Below, one piece after another: positions 48,491-64,000 of a stretch of 64,000 nucleotides of DNA. The position numbers and the translations under genes were made by a program. Positions within the stretch are counted from its first letter, which is position 1, and each line of letters begins with the position of its first letter. Location: positions 2,792,501 through 2,856,500 of the forward strand of contig JARUPY010000534.1 in the NCBI GenBank assembly GCA_029817715.1, in the 5' to 3' direction. The notes below the pieces were generated by a model that saw only the letters and a program-made list of their open reading frames with translations, made no database searches and was not told the DNA's origin. This stretch comes from Melastoma dodecandrum. Taxonomy: Eukaryota; Streptophyta; Magnoliopsida; Myrtales; Melastomataceae.

Positions 48491-49163
48491 AAAAGGGGGA
48501 GAAGTAGCTAGCTCCCTGGTGAATTTTTAATTTTTAGGACAGGTGTTGTGTTCTGTGAGACTTAGGAACAGTCTCTGCATTTTTGTGTTCTGTGTTTCTC
48601 TGTTTGCAGGTCATGAAGACGCTGAGGAGATTTCCTCAGTGTAATGCAGGTCTCAGTAGAATTATTTTCTGCTTTGAGAAATTCCTCGCCAGAACGATGC
48701 TTCTGGTTGAGATCAACTTGGGTTTGAGCAGAACTGCTTAAACTCAGGGGGAGTCAGAGAACCTTCTCTGGTTATACTCTGGTCAGAGTATCACTTCTCT
48801 GTTACGTTCTGAGCTCTGATTAAAAAGGGTCATCTTAGAACTACTTACCTGTTCAGGGGGAGCTATGACAGAATAATACTTCTGTCCACAATGCATGATA
48901 TTGCAATCATGAGCACTGATTTGATCAAATCATATAAATGCTCTAATCGATTTGGTTAATGAACATTAACTAATCTCGAACACTGATCTGAGCAAGAAAT
49001 AATTTCGATCGAAATTAATCCGCTTAGATTCAGGGGGAGTTACTACAGAAAGTAGCTTCTGTATCAACCATCTCGCAAAAAGGAAATCTGTAAGACCATT
49101 AAAACTCTTTAATCATTACTCTCCAGATGAGCATGGTTTTGACATCATCAAAAAGGGGGAGAT
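48491..49163 (+). other. Series of polypurine tracts before the 3' LTR
   Basis: Five G-rich tracts: AAAAAGGGGGAG near 48490, CAGGGGGAG near 48744, 48854 and 49030, and AAAAAGGGGGAGAT directly against the LTR at 49150-49163. The last is the expected primer for plus-strand synthesis. Repetition of the tract is a reported Sirevirus trait. Confidence 0.8.
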
Positions 49164-50657
49164 TGTTGATATAATCTGGTTTTGATGATGACAAAGGTTA
49201 TGTATTGCTAATGTGTTATTTAAGTGTACAGAAGAACAGGTCTTCGGGTATAGAAGCTGGTCTCTGTCATTCGTGCAATACATAAAAGAGTTATGTGGAG
49301 TACTTCAACAGGGGAAACGATCTAGCCATCAGAAATGGAGTTTTGATGATAAGATCTGCTATCGAATCCACTATCTCTGTTACAGAGATGAGCATCTGTG
49401 TCACAGTTGCTATAACTCTCCTTGCTGGAGTACTTGCTATGGTTTACAGAATGGTATTTCTGTGAGTGACGATTTCCTTCTTGGAGATTGTCCTATATGC
49501 GAGCACGTGAGATATTTATCTCACACAGGATCACGTCTATGTTCATCTTTGGACCTTAAGTTATTTGGAAATATTTATTTCCTTAACTAACGTGATCTTA
49601 TGTTTACGTAATTTGGCAATGACCTTATCAGGTTAAGATCTCCCTATATGGTGAGAATAATTCTACGAAGGGAATGTTTTCATATTATGGAAACTTATAA
49701 TCCCAATGCCAAATTCGTATGAGAAAGAGTGCTGGTTCTGCTGTCGCAGCAAACAGCTTCTGAGCAGAAGTCGTTATCTCTTATTGAGTGATCACTTTGT
49801 TTTATTATTATCTAACGTAACTAAGGGTAATGCTTTATGCTTTTGGAAGTTTTCCCACAGGATTAAATCATGGAGAATATGGCAAGTGAATCAACTAGCC
49901 GTTGGGATTGATTGGGAAACTTCGTTCTACGGACAAGCTTAAGTGCAAGTGTGAAGCAACGATTCCAAGTCGCCGTTCTACCAAAAGCTTACTAGAATCC
50001 TTGTGCCTTCACCGTTGCAAAAGCTGAGAGCGTCCGTCGTGCATTCACCGAGCCGATCACCGCTGACAGAGAGCGTCTTCTGTAACTGCAGAGAGTTTGT
50101 GCTGTAGTTGCTAATCTTGTCTCGTGCAGGTTGTTAGTCACACAGGTTGTGTGCAAGGGCAGGTGGTAGCCGTCAAGCCACGTTTGGGCAGGTGGTAGCC
50201 GTTAAGCCACGTAGGGCAGGAGGTAGCCGTTAAGCCTCGTTGGGCAGGAGGTAGCCGTTAAGCCTCGTTGGGCAGGTGGTAGCCGTCAAGCCACGTTGGG
50301 CTCAGTGAGGAGCCGGAGTCAGACACGTTGCGTGCGGGTTGTGTTAGACACGTGATAACGTGCAATTTGTTAGTCACATTTCTGGCAGAAGTGTGCATCT
50401 GTAAAATCCCACATTCCAAACATAGTGAATACGCCCTGCTTGGGTGAGAGCTGGGAGAGTGGACGTAGGCATTGTTTGCCGAACCACTATAAATCTTTGT
50501 GTCTTACACAAAAGATAACTTGTCTCAGAACTGGGAATCTGTTTATCAGATCCAGCCTCTGTGACCTAACAGAACCACGCTTCTGTGAGCGAAAAAGTGT
50601 CATAACTCTTACGGCACTAATTCAACCCCCCCTTCTTAGTGCAATCCTATACCAACA
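49164..50657 (+). repeat. Sirevirus 3' LTR
   Basis: 1,494 bp and, everywhere I compared, identical to the 5' LTR, including the five-unit tandem array. Followed by the right copy of the CGTTT duplication. Confidence 0.96.
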
Positions 50658-51501
50658 CGTTTTGACCTCCTTACTTCGTATATAGGTAAGTTATTAATTA
50701 ACAAAGCTCCCCCAACATCATTCGTCGCATGTCCCCCTCCCACCACATAATCACACGTTCCCCTTCACGAGACCCTGGGCTTATTTCGACCGAATCCACA
50801 CGGATGTGATTCATCATTCATCATATGAACTCGATGTTAATGCCGATTTCATCTAACCTTAACTAAAAAAGAACGTACCATGAAACTTGGATTTGTAATC
50901 TTGAGTTTCTATAAACACTAAGAAGAACTCGACTTTGTAAATACCGAGTTCACTGCTTAGATGGTCATGCCCCATTGTCATTACTTCCCTCCCTGTCAGG
51001 GAGTTCATGTAAAATTGAGTTGAGCTACGTGCTTGTAACACCGAATTCGAGATATTATTTGTCTAATTTTAAAACTTTGTCCCTTATTTTAGATATTATT
51101 TTTTCAAAAATTAACGATTAGTTAGTATCAAAATTCGTTAAAGATCATCATCAATCATCATATGTGAGAACTTCTCCGGTTGATTAGGGTAGGAGTGAAT
51201 CAATAACCCAAATGAATGAAAATAAAACAACAATGCAGGCATTTATATGTCGGAAATTTAACTATTTAGTCCCTAAGCTTTTAATCTCGATCGGTTAGCG
51301 AAGAAAACTTTAGACACGGCTTCAATTTAAGTCCTTAAAAGAAAATCGCGGTAGGGTTGAAGAAAGCTTTTGTATTTTCCCCTGGGAGGGAAACGGATAG
51401 CCAACGCTACGAAAACCTCCGGCTCTTCCTCATCTCTTTACGTCCACCGCCACCTCCGGCCACCTGGAAAGAAGCCTCGCCGGCGCTACTGTCCCCGAGA
51501 A
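50658..51501. other. Intergenic, gyrase B 5' flank
   Basis: Continuation of the AT-rich spacer interrupted by the Sirevirus. The last 150 bases are probably the gyrase B leader. No other feature was recognised. Confidence 0.45.
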
Positions 51502-51506
51502 ATGCG

Positions 51507-57224
<5,718 letters not shown>

Positions 57225-58005
57225 TTTACTCCCCCAGCTGACAGAGGATTTCTTCGGCGGAAATCTGATTGTCTATTTTGTAGGAGGGGGTTAATGCTCT
57301 GTAAGAATTGGCAAATGACATTGTTGTACGTTTGTATTTATAGTTGAAATCTGGAATAGCTGGGAAAATGGGAAATGCATCTAAGTATCCAATTTTTAAT
57401 TCCTTCCTTTTTATACAATTATAATTTTTTTTACGAACAAGTGATTTCAAAAATACGAAGCATTGTAATCGTACATCTATTTTTTATTGAACTGTTTCCT
57501 CACATTTGTGCTTTGTTTGGAAGCGTTGGAAAAAAAAAGAAGGGATTTGTGGGGCTGAGAGACACGTGAACAGCTGAGATTTCGGGAAGGATTTTATTAA
57601 GCGATCTCAGTCGTTCACAAGTCCTTCGTTCCACAAATCTTTTTTTTTTTTCTTTTTCAACGTTTTCGAGCATAAAGTAATAAATAAGTAATCATTTTTT
57701 TAATATAAACTAGAAAATGAACCGGGCTGACTGCGGGAGCGCGGGTTTTAGCAAAAACCCTAAAACCCCTCAGAAGCAGGCCATTTCTCTCCGGTGAGCT
57801 CGAGGGGCCGACCATCTCCTCTTCCTCCCTCTCGGCGGCGCGCCCCCCCCTCTACGCAGTCTTTTGCCGGATTCCTCCGCCGTTTATTGGGGACGAGGGG
57901 AAGAATACACCACCGTTTGAATGAACGGTACCCTGATTCGATGCTCCGGACGGTAGCTTGATTTTCAGGAACCTCTATCTCCTAGAAGGCGGCGCGAATC
58001 TCGTC
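57225..58005. other. Intergenic between gyrase B and PPR genes
   Basis: Gyrase 3' UTR, then an AT-rich spacer, then a GC-rich leader from about 57,770 up to the PPR start. No further feature was recognised. Confidence 0.45.
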
Positions 58006-60407
58006 ATGTGGGCGCTTCGCTGCCGCACGGCTCATGGTCGCCTCATGTAACTGTCCTCGTTTCTCTATTTCCCTCTATTCTTTCCTTCTGTTATATTGGA
58101 CCATGGAGAGCTTTGCGTGTGAAGAATTTGATTACGGTTTTGATTAAATCGATGTAATGGCGATCGCTCACATTTCTCTTTCAGACATCAGTGTTTTGGC
58201 TCATTGTTGCCTCGCCTCCTTCCCCTTGACGGAGAGGTGCTTATTAGCAGCAGTAAAGACTATTCCTACGCTTTTGTATCCCCTGGTCTAGAGAAATTGA
58301 ACCGAACTCGTTATGTCGCTACACGAGGTACGAATGGTCAATTTTCCTTCTCCTCACAAGCTGGTGAGAGGAGCCATGAAGAAGAAGGAAACACAGAGGA
58401 CTGGTTTTCTGAAATTGGGAAACCAATTGGCGGTAATTCCAAGCACGATCACAGTGGAAATGCTGATGAGGAACTGATTTCAGAACCGAGTCCTCCTGAA
58501 GACGATGGTGCTGAAGCTCCTGGCGATGAGCGCGAGTTGTTGGAGAAAAAGACAGATGTTGGTAGAACTGGAAGACCGGACAGAGAGGTTTCCTCACCCC
58601 TCTTCAAAGCCATCATAACTAACCCCGGTCATCTTGTCGGAAAGATCCTTCACCAGTGGGTTCAAGCTGGAAATACTGTGGATCAACAGGAGTTTTGGTC
58701 CGTGATGCTCCTCCTTCGCAGGCGGCAACTTTATGCCAAGGCTTTGCAGGTGATATTATGCGTACCAAGGTGAACGCTTCCTTGATTGGCATAAGTGTAT
58801 TATTCACATTCTTTTGGTTGCATATAACGTGATTGAAAGCTCAAGCTGTCCTTGTTAGAATTAATAAATAGCTGGAGCTTTTAGAGAAAGTCAGTAGGCT
58901 CTCTATAATCTGTCTTTAGTTGATATGTCTTCATGCTCACTGCTTTCATCTGCTCTTAGCTTTTGGATTCCTTTGCTTCGGTTCGGGCTGAACTAAGAGG
59001 GGAAATGACTGCTGACTTGTGGTGTGTTTAGTAAGTGGCCGAAAAAAAGTGAAATGGGGATTATGGTTCACATGAAACTCGTCTGTTATAGCATGATTTT
59101 ATTGTAGCTCAATTTTCTTCCAAATCAGTTACAGATACTATTCTTGTTTCCAGGTTTCAGAGTGGTGGGAGGGCATGGAGCTTTCCAAGCTTAGTCTGAG
59201 AGACTATGTCTCTCGTGTTGATTTGATTGCTAAAGTACGAGGGGTGGCTGTGGCAGAAAAGTGCATTAAGAGTATCCCGGAAGAGTTTAGAGGGGAAGTG
59301 GTCTACAGGACCTTGTTGGCTAACTCTGTTGCAATAGGCGACGTGGATAGATCGGAAGGAATTTTCAATAAAATGAGGGACTTAGATTTTCCTCTCTCAG
59401 CATTCTCTTGCAACCAGCTGATATTGCTTTACAAGAGGGTTGACAAAAAGAAAATAGCAGATGTCTTGTTGCTGATGGAGAAAGAAAATGTTAAACCCAC
59501 TCTCTTCACTTATAAGATCTTGTTTGAAACGAAGGCCAGAACCAATGACCTTACTGGTGTTGATGAAATTGTAGAGATGATGAAGGCAGAGGGCATCGAA
59601 CCTGATTTTCAGACACAGTGCAATATTGCAAAGAACTATATTGCTGGCGGATGTCCTGAAAAAGCAGAGGCTATGTTGAAAGAAATGGAAGGCGGTGACC
59701 TAAAGAGGAACAGGCCGGCTTGCATCTATTTGCTTCCTCTTTATGCCGAACTCGGAAATGTGGAGGAAGTCAGAAGAGTTTGGACTGTATGCGAGTCTAA
59801 GCCCTCCATGGTTGAGTGTACGGCTCTTATAGAGGCTTGGGGTAAGTTAAACAACGTGGAAGAGGCAGAGGCAGTTTTCGATAAAATGTCGACGACCTGG
59901 AAGAGGCTGGGTTCCCAGCATTACTTGAGCCTGTTAAAGGTATATGCGAACAAAAACATGCTCATCAAGGGTAAGGATCTGGTTAGACGCATGTTGGACG
60001 AAGGATGTCATGTTGGCCCGCTAATCTGGGACGCAGTGGTGAAGCTCTATCTTGGAGCGGGTGAGGTGGAGAAGGCTGATGCATTCTTGAACAAAGCCAG
60101 CATGCAGGAAAAAGGCAGGAAACCATTGTACTTTTCGCTGTTGAGCATCATGAAGGAGTACGCAAGGAGGGGAGATGTGCACAACACCGAGAAGATGTTC
60201 ATCCGGATGAGACAGTTTGGTTACACTACAAGAATTCAGCAATTCCGTATGCTGGTTGAGGCTTATGCGAATGCCCATGTCCCTGCTTATGGACTGAGGG
60301 AGAGGATGATGGTCGACAACATCTTCCCTGATAGAGCCTTGGCGGAGCAGTTGGCTAAAGTCGATGCTTTTCAAAGAAAATCCGGTGTAGAAGCACTGCT
60401 AGAGTAA
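58006..60407 (+). CDS. P-class pentatricopeptide repeat protein, mitochondrial type
   Basis: Three exons (58006-58046, 58185-58749, 59154-60407) keep phase and give 619 residues. The N-terminus MWALRCRTAHGRL is an Arg-rich presequence like that of PPR596 (At1g80270) and its relatives. Residues 60-150 are acidic and low-complexity. Then a conserved block ending KALQVSEWWEGM, followed by about ten degenerate PPR helical pairs (for example CNQLILLYKRVDKK, KPTLFTYKILFETKA, VECTALIEAWGKLNNVEEAE). There is no E or DYW domain, so direct cytidine deaminase activity is not expected. The related Arabidopsis protein affects mitochondrial RNA editing. The exon 1 start is chosen from the presequence and phase; it gives the normal family length. 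Confidence 0.93.
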
Positions 60408-60727
60408 TCGTTTTGCACTCTTTTGAGTTTCTCCCAGGGATTGAATTTCACTCTATGTTTACCTTTATGAACTACATATTGTTTTATGTTGAAGTTTAAA
60501 GTATCATGATAAGTGAGTCCTGAAATTATTTTAGGCGCATATAGGTATCATCGATATTGGAAAATAATTTCTGCGGTCCAAGCATTGTACACCTTCGCAA
60601 AGCACGCAAAATGTGAGCAGGTTCTGTCATTCGAATAGTATTTATTGTCTATTGCAGAATGGCTTGTTTCCCGGCATTGCAGATATGTTGGTCAAGCTTA
60701 GCTTATATCAAATGTCCTTTGTACTAA
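60408..60727. other. PPR gene 3' region
   Basis: Likely 3' UTR and spacer, containing AATAAAAG near 60738 just beyond it. No gene was recognised. Confidence 0.4.
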
Positions 60728-61120
60728 TTATACCTTCAAATAAAAGTTAGATACTTGCTTCACGCGTTTGGAATACTCTATCCAGTGGAGCAACAACTCT
60801 TCGATTCTCCTGTATTTGACGATTGGGAAGCTGACTCCACAATAGCCGCCTCCTATGTCACTGTGGTTGAACACATATCCAGAAAGGCCGCTGCTTAGTA
60901 GATCGACTATGGTGCTCCTGATGCCGTCATTTCGTTGCCAACTAACCATCTGGTCTCCATCCCAGAATAGCACGCCCCAATTTGGGCTATCGTGCTCTGG
61001 TAGGCTGGTGGTACGGCATTGTGGGTCATCTGGAATCATGCAACAGAAGCGAGGGACTGCTGTCATTGTGCTTACAGCGGTTAGAACAAAGAACTCATCC
61101 GCTTTTGCCAGAATCTTGGC
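60728..61120 (-). pseudogene. GH31 glycosidase fragment (sulfoquinovosidase/alpha-glucosidase-like)
   Basis: The minus-strand reading includes SPNWGVLFWDGDQMVSWQ, NDGIRSTIVDLLSSGLSGY, HSDIGGGYCGV and RRIEELLLHWIEYSKR. This is the catalytic-domain stretch of family GH31, nearest to the YihQ-like plant alpha-glucosidases, where the HSDIGG motif is characteristic. Only about 110 residues are present. They are flanked by unrelated sequence and stops, no N- or C-terminal parts were found, and an extra Gly appears in HSDIGGGYC. It is a relic, or an isolated exon of something not otherwise visible here. Confidence 0.65.
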
Positions 61121-61728
61121 ATAGGCTCAAGCTCATGAATGGGACCGACGGCATTAACAGATGTGGTGATGCTAGAGTTCAATCACCATCCACTCAAGAA
61201 GCATCGGGAGGAAAGAGTCCAGGTAACAGACTTCTATGCAGGGAACCGGAAGCTTTGGCGCATGGAGGAGATTGCCAAGTGGAAGAGCCTCTGGCCTTCC
61301 GGGGTCCCCGGATGATCGAAATTTCATCGGGAGTCCCGGCTCTCAAAACTTTTGATAAGTGTCATAAGAATTATTTTGTCGTACAATAATCGGAGTTAAT
61401 GTTGTTAAAATGAACTGTAAATGAAGAGGGAACGGAGAAGATAGGGAAGACGTAGAAAGTCGAACCGACTTCTTGCAGAGGTCATACATATATAATGCTT
61501 TCCGCTCTTCTTCATCTTCTTCTTTACCGCCTGCTTTAGAGGCAAGACAGGCCCAAGGCCCAGAGAGGAAAGGGCAAAGAGAAAAGGGCCATGGATCTGC
61601 TTGCTGACGTTGAAAAGCAAACGACAACCTTGAGACCACCGCCTCTTCGTTTTCTCTTTGAGGCGGAGGGAGGACTTCACTTTTGTCCTGTTCTTCGGGT
61701 CGCTAATCTCTCGTCGTGGGGGAGGAAG
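61121..61728. other. Intergenic, 5' flank of the UBAC2-like gene
   Basis: The first half has short open frames of no recognisable family. The last 150 bases are presumably the leader and promoter of the next gene. Confidence 0.4.
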
Positions 61729-63843
61729 ATGAATGGCGGCCCCTTTGGTTTCGGTACTTTGGGCTAATCTATCCCCGTTCTTGATTCCCGGGCTTTTAAA
61801 TTTTTTATTGCATGACCGTGTCGGTGATTCAGGTAACGCCCCCGTGACTAAGTCGTTCTTGGTTCTGTCCGGGATCTTATCCGTCCTGTCGGGGATTCAG
61901 GGTCGTGCCCACCACCTTGGTTTGTCCTACAAGGTGTTACTCCTTTTTACCCTGCCCCCTTCTTTGTTTTCCTTCCCGCGGGTGTTATTGTGTTCTTTTT
62001 TCTTTTTGGTTTAGATCGAAGAATTGTATTGATTTTTGGACTGTTACTCTCGCCTGTGTTGTAAACCTGAATTTATCGGTTTCGCCTGATGATTAGTTTT
62101 TGAATTGGCGCCGCGACCGTAGGGGTCACCCGGACTAAGAGCTCAGGACGTTAGCAGGAGGTTTAGGGTCTTACTTGTAGTTTTCAATGATCCTGTCGAG
62201 CTGAGCTGACAATGCCTTTCCCCTAACACAATGTTGCGGAGAATTGATGGGTGGTAGATGAGAAAGATGCCCATGTGATGATTTGATTTGAGTCCTAGAT
62301 GCACCTATTAGGTAGCACGTGATAACTACCACCAAATCGAGTTCGTGTTTAATATTTTAAACTGCTGGATTTAATTATTTCACGGTTTAGATATCAGAGG
62401 GAAGCAAATGCAAGAATGTGGGATCTTCTGACTTTTGCTGATCTAATGGCCCTTATTGGGGAGGAGTAGTTATCCATCTGTCTGACCATGAAATATTTAT
62501 GGTCTGATGTGGTCCACCACATTTTTCCTTACAGATGGGATGTGGGATCTAAAATTAGTTATGCAGAGTGGATGGAATGCCTGAACCAAAGAATCCATCT
62601 ACAATGAATAATATAGTAATGGCGTGTAATGCTGGAATGGTTAATTGCTTTTTTATTGGAGTAAGCTTCTCAGAGCCAGTATATGGCTTACTTTTGTTAA
62701 GTATTGGCAAATTTTCATTCTCTCGGTGTGACCGAGTTGCATAATTATCAAAGAGATGTTGCTTACACTGTCCTTTTTTGGCAACTCTTTTGTTAGGGAT
62801 AGCCTGTGTTCACAATCACATTACTGCATTCTATCTCAGTATTCTGGTTTCGTAGAAGAAAAATCTTGTGTTAGCAGAACTAGCCATCCACTTCATTTAT
62901 TGCTTTGCTCGCCAACAAACACTTGCAATTTGTACGGTGGATCTCATTTTCGCTTATAACTGTAGTTTGTTCTCGGATTAGTTAGACTCATACAAATTGG
63001 TGTTTACATATGTCATGTAATTACTAGTGGCATGTTTTTCCTTGTGGTAGTTGGAGAACCAACTGATTTCTCTGATATTTTCTCGTTAGAATATGCATTG
63101 TCTTCAAAAGTTGCTAGACAATGCACCTGTTCAATATTGTAATGCATTCCTTCCTATTGCTTTGGCAGGATATTTTCGAGAAACAAAAACTCTGGAAGTC
63201 CACACTGTCAATCTTTTCCTTCTCCTCAACACCAGAATTGATTTTTGGAATATACTTGCTATATTATTTTCGGGTTTTTGAGAGACAGATTGGTTCCAAT
63301 AAATACTCAGTGAGTTGCTGTTACTGTGTAATTTCCTTCATCTCTTTTTAGGAAGAAGTAAGACAACATGCACCATTATTTCATATTCATAAGATCAATT
63401 TTGATCGTGGACCCTTGATTGCTAAACTCTCATCAAAGCACATCATGCCTACCTGTCGTTGACAAACCCCTGTTTAAATATTGCCAGTCTCACATTGTTG
63501 CACCAGTAATTCTCTAGGCTAACAAAGAATGGATTGATTGTCCCATGACATGGTCGTTATAACTTACAAGACTGCCTTTATATGGGAATGCAGAAATTAA
63601 AAAGAAAAGAAGGAAAGGAAAAGGAAGACATAAAAGTTAGACTTTGACACTTCTAGATATATACGTACTTTGTAGATTGAGTGACACCCTAGTATGTGTC
63701 ATCTGTTTAGATTATAACCATAATATTATCTGTGTGCCTTTGAAGTTAATCAATTTTGTGTGCTTGATGGCTGCAGGTCTTTATCTTGTTCTCGATATTA
63801 ATCTCATTTTTGGGTCAAGTCCTAGTACTTGGCCTACTTAAAG
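61729..63843 (+). CDS. UBAC2/rhomboid-like ER membrane protein (3' end outside window)
   Basis: Four in-phase exons are visible: 61729-61753, 61833-61933, 63169-63309 and 63777-63843, about 111 residues, with a good donor after the last. The protein starts [20 protein letters not shown], then [19 protein letters not shown], then [20 protein letters not shown] and RQIGSNKYS, then a hydrophobic stretch. This is the N-terminal rhomboid-like (derlin-related) domain of plant UBAC2 proteins. These are inactive rhomboids of the ER membrane implicated in ERAD and stress trafficking. The C-terminal UBA domain should lie beyond base 64,000. Exon 1 is only 25 nt and intron 2 is 1.2 kb. Confidence 0.9.
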
Positions 63844-64000
63844 GTAACTCCATAATATGCTTTCCAAGTCTCTCCTTTTGTTCATAGTGTCACTCGGTTT
63901 CTCAAGAGTTGATTAATGTAATTTAATGTATGACTTGCCACTAAATTGAACAAGGTTCTTTGTTTATTCTTGGAGTATTGTATTCACATAGATCTTTACG

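Larger units (their letters stand above)
39970..50657 (+). mobile_element. Full-length Sirevirus-type Ty1/copia retrotransposon
   Basis: A 10,688-bp element flanked by the exact 5-bp duplication CGTTT (39965-39969 and 50658-50662). It has two 1,494-bp LTRs starting TGTTGATATAA and ending ACCAACA, a primer site right after the left LTR, gag, an intact pol, an extra ORF after pol, and several polypurine tracts before the right LTR. LTR length, the extra ORF and the repeated polypurine tracts are Sirevirus (SIRE1/Maximus) traits. The LTRs read as identical, so insertion is recent. The gag and extra ORF carry apparent breaks. Confidence 0.97.

Overview
The window is plant nuclear DNA, almost certainly from a eudicot. 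Genes are split by short AT-rich GT-AG introns, the proteins carry organelle-targeting leaders, the transcription-factor and PPR families are plant-type, and Ty1/copia and Mutator-like elements fill the gaps. I cannot name the species. No bacterial-style operon, CRISPR array, rRNA or convincing tRNA was seen. I found no previously undescribed biological system. The interest lies in gene decay, nested mobile elements and conserved gene order.

Left part (1-18 kb), minus strand. Ferredoxin-dependent glutamate synthase is represented by its first 29 coding exons, and its 3' end lies beyond base 1. A hexose/H+ symporter of the STP family follows (3 exons, 513 aa), then a small EF-hand-type protein (4 exons, 158 aa) whose first coding exon is only 22 nt.

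Middle part (18.8-50.7 kb), rich in mobile elements. A long-TIR Mutator-like element (18.8-20.5 kb) lies just upstream of a broken AVT1-type vacuolar amino-acid transporter gene (20.6-28.0 kb). That gene is cut inside its second exon by a decayed copia element (20,909-25,757) with a perfect TATAC target-site duplication, and it also carries a frameshift and a nonsense codon. Next come an intronless VQ-motif gene of the SIB type, a Pack-MULE-like element holding a fragment of an At1g01500-like gene, a complete clade II TGA bZIP gene (10 exons, 424 aa), a 63-aa single-pass membrane protein gene, a 452-bp MITE with a 12-bp duplication, and a full-length 10.7-kb Sirevirus-type copia element (39,970-50,657). 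The two 1,494-bp LTRs of the Sirevirus read as identical, so this insertion is recent.

Right part (50.7-64 kb), mainly plus strand. An organellar DNA gyrase B gene (21 exons, 737 aa) is followed by a mitochondrial-type P-class PPR gene (3 exons, 619 aa), an antisense relic of a GH31 glycosidase, and the first four exons of a UBAC2/rhomboid-like ER membrane protein gene that runs off the right edge.

The genes do not form one pathway. The set GLU, AVT1, SIB-type VQ, gyrase B and UBAC2-like is nevertheless an old syntenic neighbourhood. As I recall, Arabidopsis holds parts of the same set near At2g41160-At2g41220, At5g04130-At5g04140 and At3g56710-At3g56740. Exon borders below were placed by hand from splice consensus, reading phase and family similarity; all multi-exon models keep phase.
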